Shown piece after piece: positions 56,397-64,000 of a stretch of 64,000 bases of DNA. The position numbers were made by a program, and so were the translations under genes. The notes beneath the pieces were generated by a model. It ran no database searches. It saw only the letters and a list, made by a program, of their open reading frames with translations, and was not told the origin of the DNA. The stretch is from Ursus arctos (lineage: Eukaryota; Chordata; Mammalia; Carnivora; Ursidae), in the NCBI RefSeq assembly GCF_023065955.2, contig NW_026622886.1, positions 11,170,001-11,234,000 on the forward strand, in the 5' to 3' direction. Each line of letters begins with the position of its first letter. Within the stretch, counting starts at the first letter, position 1.

Positions 56397-56572
56397 TTAA
56401 AAAGATTTTATTTATTTAAGAGACAGACAGAGAGAATGAGCGGGGGTGGGGGGCAGAGGGACAATAAGAAGCAGACTCCCCACAGAGCACAGAGCCTGAT
56501 GTGGGGCTTGATCCCAGGACCTCAGGACCATGACCTGAGCTGAAGGCAGACACTTAACTGAGGCTCTGCCTG
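56397..56572 (-). mobile_element. Can-SINE, reverse, 5'-truncated
   Basis: 'aaaaagattttatttatttaag' tail (20 nt shown in part), GA body, 'gggcttgatcccagg' and 'cagacacttaactgagg', but the final 'gccacccaggcgccc' head is missing. Confidence 0.9.
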
Positions 56573-56640
56573 GCCGTTTTTGAAGAAATGAAAGAACTGT
56601 GTACACTCAACCACCCTACCGGACCACACACAGCTTCAGA

Positions 56641-57085
56641 GTTTTAGTCTGAGTTCTCCAGAGAAACTAGACCCACAGGATATATGCATAGGAAAAGATT
56701 TCTTATAAGAAATTGGCTCATGCCATTATGGAGGCCAAGAAGTCCCAGGATCTGCCACAGGCAAGCTGGAGAGAGCCGGGAAAGCCCGCGGTGTAGTTCG
56801 GTCCGAGTCCGAAGGTCTGAGAACCAGGAGCACCAAGGGCAGGAGAAGACGGATATCCCAGCGCAAGCCATCAGGGAGGACAAGTCAAATTCTCCCTCTA
56901 CTAAGGCCCTCAATGGATTGACGGTGCCCACCCCCACGGGGGGGAGCAAACTGCTGTTCTAAGTCCCCTGATTCGCTGCTAATCTCCTTCAGAAACACCC
57001 TCACACCACACCCAGAAATAACGTTTAGCCAAATATCTGGGCATCCCACGACCCAGTCAAGTTGACACATAAACTAAACATCATC
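56641..57085 (-). mobile_element. MaLR (MLT1-type) solo LTR, reverse
   Basis: 'gagttctccagagaaactag' at the left and 'cagtcaagttgacacataaac' at the right are the reversed ends of the class seen at 1398 and 19949; 'agaaattggctcatgcc' and 'ccctcaatggattgacgg' lie between. Confidence 0.85.
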
Positions 57086-57489
57086 GTGTTCATTCACTTC
57101 GTATCCACTGCGCCTTGGATGTAAGGAGCATTCAATGGTGTCCCTGGTCTCTTCATTCGTTCAGCACTCAGCCAGGATCCTCACTTTTGCAATTATTAGG
57201 CAGGCTCTACCTCATTTTCCTGACATACAAGAAGGTATCCCCATCATACACGCAGGGAGGCCAACACCATGGGCTCCTGCCCTGCTCACTACAGTCCGTC
57301 AGCATGCGTTCCTGCACACCTACTGTGTGCCGACCACGGGGCCAAGGACCTGTCTGTGGGCTCTTTCTGAGTCAACACATGCTACTGTGCCCATCAGTTT
57401 CCCTGCAATCAAGACTGTGCTTACACGGCTGGTGTCGCTGGGCACGTGGAAGCATCTACAAGGAGAAGGCGGCAGAAACAAAGCAGCAC

Positions 57490-57650
57490 CGTGCTGTGGG
57501 AATGCACTCGGCTGGAAGCCAGAGTGGCTTCTGGTCCCAGCTCTGTGTTGAGCTGTTTAACCTTGACCTTGATGTTGAGGTAGCTTCAGGTCTAGCCTCG
57601 GTTTCTGCACCTATAATCGGACTTGGAGGGGCTGACCTCCCTTTCCAATC
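57490..57650 (+). repeat. MIR, forward
   Basis: 'tctggtcccagctctgtgttg' then 'ctgtttaaccttgacc' and 'cggtttctgcacctataatc' fit MIR. Confidence 0.6.
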
Positions 57651-57975
57651 TCAAATACTATGAAATAGTACCTGAGAGGCACACGACTATAATAAGGCTA
57701 TTCATGGTGGGGTCCCATTCACAGCTGACCCGAGGATCCAGAAACACCCCAACCCTGCTCTGCTCAGCATCTTGGGAGACTCCCAAGAGTGCCCAGAGGA
57801 CGGTGTATGGTGCCAGAGCTATGGAGCATTGGCAGGAAAGGTTCTGCAGTAAAACCCCGCTTCCTTGCAGTGGAATTTCAAATTTAAAAACTTAAAAAAA
57901 AAAAAGTTATTTTTCTAAATAAAATCTTACAAAATATTGACAGTTGAGTGCTCTGATTTAAAGTGGGCTCAAGGG

Positions 57976-58153
57976 GGGGCGCCTGGGTGGCTCAGTCATT
58001 AAGCGTCTGCCTTCGGCTCAGGGCGTGATCCCGGAGTTCTGGGATAGAGCCCCACATCGGGCTCCTCTGCTGGGAGCCTGCTTCTCCCTCTCCCCCTGCT
58101 TGTGTTCCCTCTCTCGCTGGCTGTTTCTCTGTCAAATAAATTTAAAAAATCTT
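57976..58153 (+). mobile_element. Can-SINE, forward
   Basis: Head 'ggggcgcctgggtggctcag', 'ggctcagggcgtgatcc', 'gagccccacatcggg', 'ttccctctctcgctggctg' and AATAAA tail. Flanks 'aaagtgggctcaaggg' / 'aaagtgggttcaaggg' (57960-57975, 58154-58169), one mismatch in 16. Confidence 0.96.
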
Positions 58154-58763
58154 AAAGTGGGTTCAAGGGAAGAGACTTGGCCTGTTTCTCTATGACCTCC
58201 CTCTCCCTCTCCAACTCCCATCATCTAATACCCCAAAACTTACATCACAGATTACCCCAAAACTTAAGTTTATGTTTTGCCCATTCCTGGATCTCTTTAT
58301 CAGGGATGGACTCGTGGTGAGTGATGGTCGGGAAAGGCCTTCTGCTATTCGGGCATACCTCGGAGATATTGTGGGTCCGGTTCCAGGCCACTGCAATCTG
58401 GTGACTATCACAACACAGTGAGTCAATAAATTTTTGGCTTCTCGGTACATGTAAGTTATGTTCTAAGTATGCAATAGCATTATGTCAGAAAGAAAACAAA
58501 GTACACACCTAAATTTAAAAACATTTTATTGATAAAACCACTGTCATCTGAGCTTCCAGCGAGCCATAATCTTTTTGCTGGTGGAGGGTCTTGCTTTGAT
58601 GTTGGTGGCTGCTGACTGATCAGCGTGGTGGCTGCTGAAGGTTGAGGTGGCTGTAGGGATTTCTTAAAATAAGATACTGAAGTTTGTCGCATTGATTGAC
58701 TCTTCACAAATGACTTCTCTGTAGCATGAGATGCCGTCTGGTAGCACTTCTTAAAAATTTATT

Positions 58764-58953
58764 TTTTTAAAAAGATTTTATTTATTTATTTGACAGAGAG
58801 AGAGAGAGAGAACAAGCAGTGAGGAGGGGCAGAGGGAGAGAGAGAGAAGCAAACTCCCCACTGAGCAGGGAACCCGATGCGGGGCTCAATCCCAGGATCC
58901 AAGATCATGAACTGATACGAAGGCAGACAAGCGACTGAGCCACCCAGATGCCC
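58764..58953 (-). mobile_element. Can-SINE, reverse, inserted in the tail of another Can-SINE
   Basis: 'aaaaagattttatttatttatt' type tail, GA body, 'ggggctcaatcccagg' and head 'gcgactgagccacccagatgcccc', directly followed by the T-rich tail of the next SINE. Sits within the Tigger1-like element. Confidence 0.94.
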
Positions 58954-58957
58954 CAGC

Positions 58958-59133
58958 ATTTTTTTTTCTTTTAAAGAGAGAGTGCACGCATGGGGATGGG
59001 GAGGAGCAGAGGGTGAAAGAGAGAGAGAATCCCAAGCAGGTTCCATGCTCAGCATAGAGCCCAATAGGGGGCATGATCTCTTGGCCCTGAGATCATGACC
59101 TGAGCTAAAACCAAGAGTCGGGCACCGAGATGC
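58958..59133 (-). mobile_element. Can-SINE, reverse, inserted in Tigger1
   Basis: Short T-rich tail, GA body, 'gagatcatgacctgagc' and truncated head 'gagtcgggcaccgagatgccc'. Right flank 'cgtctggtagctttt' repeats the left flank 'cgtctggtagcactt' found before 58764, so the duplication surrounds both SINEs. Confidence 0.9.
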
Positions 59134-60312
59134 CCGTCTGGTAGCTTTTTAACCGCAGGAGAACTTTTCCATAATTGGGAGTTAATTCTCTCAAACTCAG
59201 CCACTGTGTTATTAACTATGTAATATTCTAAAAGCTTTGCCGTCATTTCAACAATCTTCACAGCATCTTCACGGGGAGTAGATTCTATGTCAAGAACCCA
59301 CTTTCTTTGTTTCTGTTATGGAGACGGCTTCTCTCCTTAAACCTCATGAACCAACCCCTTCTAGCTTCAAACTTTTCTTCTGCAGCTGCGTCCCCTCTCT
59401 CAACCTTCACAGAATTGAAGAGAGTGAGGGCCTTGCTCCAGTTAGGCTCTGGCTTAAGGGAACGATATGGCTGGTTTCCTCTTCAATCCAGACCAAACTT
59501 TCTCCCGTCAGCAAGGCTGTTCCGCTTCCTTCGCACTCCTGTCTTCCCTGGAGCAGCACTTCAAATGTCCCTCACGAACTCTTCCTCTGCATTCACACCT
59601 TGGTTAACTGTTTGGTGCAAGAGGCCGCACTTTTGGCCCTATCTTAGCTTTTGGCATGCCTTCCTCACTGAGTTTCATCATTTCCAGTTTTTTTTTAATT
59701 TAAAGTGAGAAACACGTGACTCTTCCTTTCACTTGAACATGCAGAGGTCACTGTAGCATTAACTGGCTTCATTTCCAGAATTTCTGGGTCTCATGGCCGA
59801 GGGGGGAGACAGGGGAATGGCCAGTTGGTGGAACAGTCAGAACACACCCATCTATGTGTGGGCACCGTTCATGGTAACCCTAAACCATCACAACAGGAAC
59901 ATCAGAGATCACAGACGGCAGATCACTGCAGCAAAGAACGAAAAAGTTTAAAATACTGCAAGAATTGCCAATATGTGACACAAAGTGAGCAAATGCTGTT
60001 GGAAAATCGGCATCAATACTATACAGGGTTGCCACAAACCTTCCATTTGTAAAAACAAAACAAAAAAAACCCCACAGGATCTGCAAAGCACAATAAAATA
60101 TTTTCTCTCCTTAGAGTCCGGTCACCCAGCTCCTAAGCAGTGGATACAGTCCTGCTCCGGGCATTCTGCTAACATCCAAGCTGCCCCGGCCCTGCCCTTT
60201 TAAAGCTGTCTGAAGAACTGCTGAGTAGATACAGATGAACTTTCCTAAAGGATATAAATAATGATACAACAGATGCAGAAGTCCTCCACATGGGTTATGA
60301 AAGAAACCTTTA

Positions 60313-60486
60313 GGGGCACCTGGGTGGCTCAGTCCCTTAAGCTAAGGGCCTGAGAGTCCCATGTTGGGATCTGTGCTCAGCGAGGAGTCAACTTGTCCCT
60401 CTCCCCCTGCCCCTACCCCAGCTCCTGCTCTCTCGCAAATAAATAAAATCTTTTTAAAAAACAAAACAAAACAAAAACCCAGAAAG
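60313..60486 (+). mobile_element. Can-SINE, forward, internally shortened
   Basis: Head 'aggggcacctgggtggctc', shortened middle, CT-rich body, 'aataaataaaatcttttt' and an A/C-rich tail. Perfect 11-bp flank 'aaagaaacctt' (60301-60311, 60487-60497). Confidence 0.95.
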
Positions 60487-60499
60487 AAAGAAACCTTCC

Positions 60500-61075
60500 T
60501 AGGTACTCCTTCCTAACCCTACCTCCATTCCATTCCTTCCTAGGCAACCACCAGCTTACACGCCATATTCTTCATTTTGAATTTTTATTCTCTTGCTTTC
60601 CTTTATGGTCTACACCAATTTTATCTCTAAACATACATCTGTCGGTCTATCTTGCTTCGCTTTGCCTGTTTGTGTACATATTCCTTCGTGACTTTTTCAC
60701 TCTGACTGACCCGTTATGTTATATATTTTGCTGCTGTATTCTTATTAGACACGACAGTCCGTGTGTCCATTCTTGTCTGATGGCTCTTGGGGCTGTTCCC
60801 AGGTTTTGGCTTTTGCTGCTCCTAACAGCACCATGAATGTTCTCGTACGTGCCTCCTGGTGCCTTGATGTACCTTTGTGCTGGGTACGTATCTGAGCACG
60901 GAACAGCCGGGTAACAGGACATGCACGTTTAACTTGGTACTAGGTAATGTCAAACTGTTTTCCAAAGTGACTGTACCACTTAATTTACACTCCTGCCAGC
61001 AATAAATAAATGTTCCATTTGCTCCACATCTTTGCCAACATTTGGCTGCTGTCAGACTCAAAATCTGCTACGTAG
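60500..61075 (-). mobile_element. Old L1 3' region, reverse
   Basis: 'caccatgaatgttctcgtacg', 'gtgctgggtacgtatctgag', 'gtcaaactgttttccaaagtg', 'ccacttaatttacactcctgc' and 'catctttgccaacatttgg' are reverse L1M landmarks. Confidence 0.8.
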
Positions 61076-61485
61076 CTGGAATGCAATGGTATCTCCAAGC
61101 AGTTTAATGTGCCTTTTCCCTTACTGCTGAGGTGGACTGTTTTTAATGTTCCTGCCCTTTCTCCTCTCACTAACATTCTCCTGAGGTAAGAGGAAGAGGT
61201 TAACAGGCTGCCTAAAGTGGCCATCTCTGCCAAGTCCTGATCCAAGCCCTGAGCCAAGTCCTTGGCTCCACCAGCCAAGCCAATCACAGAAATGGTTTAG
61301 GTGCCTCTGCAGCGCACTTGCTTTTCTGCACCCGCAGGGCCTTGTCCTAAGAAGCTGCGGGGCAGCGGTGAAGAGCCCTGATTCTCGAGAGGTAGAGAGA
61401 GACGAGAAGTCACATACACCAGTCTCCATGCGGAGAAATTCAAAGTCCCCTAAGAAAACACAGTGTATGAGGAGTGTATGAGCAG

Positions 61486-61691
61486 GGGCGCCTGGGTGGC
61501 ACAGCGGTTAAGCGTCTGCCTTCAGCTCAGGGCGTGATCCCGGCGTTATGGGATCGAGTCCCACATCAGGCTCTTCTGCTATGAGCCTGCTTCTTCCTCT
61601 CCCACTCCCCCTGCTTGTGTTCCCTCTCTCGCTGGCTGTCTCTCTCTCTAATAAATAAATAAAATCTTTAAAAAAAAAAAAAAAAAAAAAA
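61486..61691 (+). mobile_element. Youngest-looking Can-SINE, forward
   Basis: Head 'gggcgcctgggtggcacagc', 'gcgttatgggatcgagtccc', 'ctatgagcctgcttcttcc', 'ttccctctctcgctggctg', AATAAA repeats and a pure poly(A) of 22. The flank 'ggagtgtatgagcag' is duplicated perfectly (61471-61485, 61692-61706). Confidence 0.98.
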
Positions 61692-62079
61692 GGAGTGTAT
61701 GAGCAGACAATCCTTGGTGGAGGCAATCCAGAGCAGGGAGGTCAGGAGAAGAGTGTATCTGGAGCACAGAGCAGGTGCGCGCAGACAAGCAAACAAAAGC
61801 AGAGGTCAGAGGCGGTGACGGGCCTGGTGTCTGGCAGGGGACTATGGACCTATTTAGAGGCCTCTGGAAGATGCTGAGGGCTTGGGACAAGGGAAGTTTG
61901 AACAATGACATCCTGGCTACAGTGTGGAAAGAAACTGGCACAGTGCTGAAACATCTCAGACCAAGTATTGATTAATCGTGCTGAGAACACTGCACCGTGG
62001 CATGTGAAAAGCCAGAGTCCCCAGAATGGCTCCAGCAGCTCTGAAAGCTCCCATTCGGCCAAGGGGGATGGGAGGCAGC

Positions 62080-62225
62080 ATGGAAAGGTGGCCAAGAGGC
62101 GGGCCCAGGGAAGTCACAGGCCTAGCTCTTGCTTCAAATAGTTGCTCTATCACTAACCAGCTGTGCGATCCTGAGCGAGGATTCCCACCTCAGCCTGTTT
62201 CTCCATCCAGAAACGGCTGGGGATG
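62080..62225 (+). repeat. MIR, forward
   Basis: 'cactaaccagctgtgcgatcc' and 'cctcagcctgtttctccatcc' match MIR in forward order. Confidence 0.7.
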
Positions 62226-62252
62226 GGAGCACTTCCCAACAGAGCGGTCTGA

Positions 62253-62336
62253 GCATGAAGCATGAAGCATGAAGGAGGAAGGAGGAAGGATGAAAGAGGA
62301 AGGATGAAGCATGAAGCACGAAGGATGCAGCAGGAA
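62253..62336. repeat. Heptanucleotide minisatellite
   Basis: Twelve 7-bp units in register: three 'gcatgaa', two 'ggaggaa', then 'ggatgaa', 'agaggaa', 'ggatgaa', 'gcatgaa', 'gcacgaa', 'ggatgca', 'gcaggaa'. All units match the frame G-n-n-n-G-A-A or a close variant. The plus strand is purine-rich. Confidence 0.95.
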
Positions 62337-62534
62337 GGCGGCCGGTGCGCATCAAGCCCACTGCCTGGCACAGGCTGTGGGAACCCGCATTTGGCTATCG
62401 CTGTGAATACTCTGCAATCACCCGGGATGGAACAGAAATACTTTGGAGAGGGTTTTGGTGAAGGATTAACATAAAATAGGAGTTCCTGTTTAACAACCGA
62501 TGCGTAAGAAAACGAAGCGCACGCGAGCGGATAC

Positions 62535-62690
62535 ATGGAGCCCACAGTCAGCGCTCACGTAAGCACTGACCGAACGGCTGCGATGTGCCGGCCCCGGCCG
62601 GAGGCTGCAACGGCGATAACCGGTCGGTCCATGCCCGAGGACTGCTCGGCGCAGAGCGGAAGGAGGGATCACACAGCCGCACACTGCTCT
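62535..62690 (-). repeat. Possible L2 end, reverse, in a CpG-rich patch
   Basis: 'gcgatgtgccggccccggcc' with 'caacggcgataacc' and 'atgcccgaggactgctc' loosely fits a reverse L2 3' end that has kept its CpGs. The CpG density of 62500-62700 is unusually high for this window. Confidence 0.4.
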
Positions 62691-62964
62691 GCGGGGAAGG
62701 GACAGAGGTGCGCAGCCAAGGACACACCAAGTGCTGAGAGGGAGCTGGGGTGTGGGGGGGTTGCTGCCCTAAAGATCTGGACCGAGCAGTCAAATCAGGG
62801 TAAGCTGAAAAACGGAATCCGAAAAGCCGACAGCACTAAAGTGTAAACCTCAGCGGCCTCCAAGCTGCTTCTTCAGCAGTGAGTGCTCGCCATCATCGAC
62901 ACGAAGCCCGGACTCTATTCGACACTCAGGCAAAGAATCCTGCGACCGCCACTCGATAAGAAGG

Positions 62965-64000
62965 CACACAGAGTGGATATTAATACCTTTTAATGTTTCA
63001 CATTGTTTTTTTCCAGAAGATATATAACAAAATACATAGAATTTAATATGAATCTCAGTACAGTGGGCAATTATAGAATCTAAATAGGACAAGTCTATAA
63101 AGTATAATCCTCCTTGTGGGGGCTGAACGTTCCGTTCCACGAAGAAGAGAGAATTGCAACATGATTAGGCACAAACATATCATACTGCCTACTGTTCTAA
63201 CTTCTGAGACTGGCAGGCTTGGAGGAAAAAACGATTAAAAAAATAAATAAAACTGAACACAGTCAACTGCCTCAGTTTCCCCCTTCCTCCCTTCCCGTGG
63301 TCTTCATAGAACCGCGTGGGTGAAGGCGTGAGGCAGAGCCGTGTGGGGCAGGGTTAGGCGCTCTGCTAAGTGCCAAGCAGACGCAGAAGTTCCCTGAGGT
63401 GACCAAGAAATGTACTGCGAATCAGCCACTCGGTGTTGCCACTGAGAATCCGGGCTGAGGCGGGGTGACCTGCTGGCGGGAGGCCTGACGGCCACAGCGC
63501 AAGTTTCAGATCCAACTTGGAGGGAGACAAGGTGGCCCACACGTAACCCTGGAATAGTCGGCACATTCACGCAGAAATCTAGAACTGCAGAGCTAACCCT
63601 CTCTGTGACACTACGAGTTGGAATGCTAACGGGGCATGAACACTCCGGCCACGATTCCGCCAGGACCAGTCATTCACCCAACAGAAAAAGTCAAAACCAT
63701 CTGGTTTTTAAGTGAAAATCCTTCACATCCACCTGTGGTCAAAAATAATAACTTATGACATTAATAGCTTCCTTAAAAAAGCATTACCACAAAAGAGTTA
63801 AACCATAAGTGTGGGAAGACGTATTTTCCTATGAATGAAGCTCGTAGGAAGGGACAGATACAAAACACACCCGAAAAGTAAGGCCGTGATAGTCTGTGTT
63901 TTTAGTTTAAAGCTAGAGTTACCCCAAAAAAGTATTACACAAGTTAAATGTTTCTTACTGCTTAGACCAACACAATAAACTATATAAAGAAAAACATTTA
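62965..64000 (-). other. Candidate 3' UTR and poly(A) site of a minus-strand gene
   Basis: The block is repeat-free and A+T-rich compared with its surroundings. On the minus strand, ATTAAA (complement 62989-62994) lies near the left boundary and is followed by a GU-rich 'ctctgtgtgccttctt', the arrangement of a polyadenylation site. Upstream on the same strand lie many 'TTTT' and 'ATTTA'-like stretches typical of 3' UTRs. No coding exon is inside the window, so the gene cannot be named. Confidence 0.35.
62984..62999 (-). terminator. Putative poly(A) signal ATTAAA
   Basis: Minus-strand ATTAAA at 62994-62989, with a GU-rich downstream element around 62952-62972. Predicted cleavage would fall near 62965-62980. 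Supports the 3' UTR reading of the block to its right. Confidence 0.35.

Larger units (their letters stand above)
58350..60100 (-). mobile_element. Tigger1-like DNA transposon, catalytic core deleted
   Basis: Left end 'gggcatacctcggagatattg' and right end 'gatctgcaaagcacaataaa' are the arms of a Tigger1/pogo-type element. On the minus strand a transposase remnant runs down from about 59751: an N-terminal region for DNA binding (sequence 'ttcaagtgaaaggaagag' on that strand), with the expected ATG changed to GTG and an A-run frameshift at about 59690-59700. At about 59308-59316 the coding sequence jumps from the N-terminal half to the C-terminal part, so roughly 1 kb, including the DDE catalytic domain, is missing relative to my memory of the full-length element. 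The C-terminal piece is visible at 59160-59261 and 58520-58745. Two Can-SINEs interrupt it at 58764-59133. It cannot encode an active transposase. Confidence 0.87.

Noticed and set aside
1398..57085. Endogenous retrovirus with internal genes
   Set aside because: Only solo LTR-type repeats were seen. I found no gag, pol or env-like frames or primer-binding sites next to them.
59049..59261. 70-codon minus frame that could be taken for a gene
   Set aside because: It is the C-terminal part of the decayed Tigger1-like transposase fused to translated SINE.
62253..62336. Possible CRISPR-like array
   Set aside because: Units are 7 bp and contiguous, with no spacers, and the genome is a mammal's; it is a minisatellite.

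Overview
This window looks like ordinary mammalian intergenic or intronic DNA, with no intact protein-coding gene that I can recognise. The source is almost certainly a carnivoran. At least 24 tRNA-Lys-derived Can-SINEs are present, identified by a tRNA-like head, a CT- or GA-rich body and an AATAAA/poly(A) tail. The two cleanest copies (53189-53384 and 61486-61691) belong to the 'gcacagcggttaagcg / gcgttatgggatcgag' type, which I associate from memory with bears and giant panda. 'Caniform, probably ursid' is therefore inference, not proof.

Layout. 0-10 kb: an L1 3' end at the left edge, a MaLR-type LTR, old L1 pieces split by Can-SINEs, GT/TA microsatellites, one LTR nested in another (4852-5822), and an older L1 tail. 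10-24 kb: a long MLT-type LTR, MIRs, L2 remnants, an (AC)n tract, an A+T-rich candidate conserved element (11925-12190) and a pure poly(A) insertion with a perfect 15-bp target duplication (11530-11572). 24-34 kb: L2/MIR fragments, a three-layer nest (L2 split by an MER-like repeat and by a Can-SINE, 27360-28530), and a 3'-truncated 7SL RNA retrocopy inside a MIR (33667-33876). 34-48 kb: a broken L1 ORF2 segment with a microsatellite grown inside it, paired MER5 elements, an L1 tail split by a SINE, and a young 5'-truncated L1 3' end with a 14-bp duplication (47913-48155). 48-64 kb: hAT-type, L1, L2, MIR and LTR remnants, then a cluster of Can-SINEs around a Tigger1-like DNA transposon that has lost its catalytic core (58350-60100), a 7-bp-unit minisatellite (62253-62336), and a unique A+T-rich block at the right edge that may be the 3' UTR end of a minus-strand gene lying beyond the window.

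No genes here work together. What the window records is layered insertion history, from ancient MIR/L2, through L1M, Tigger, MER5 and MaLR elements, to carnivoran Can-SINEs and a recent L1 event. The open reading frames are short and overlap repeats or low-complexity sequence. I saw no recognisable domain outside decayed transposon proteins. I found no new enzymatic or defence system, CRISPR array or intact retrovirus. Repeat names come from memory of consensus sequences; superfamily calls are firmer than subfamily names, and boundaries of old elements are approximate.
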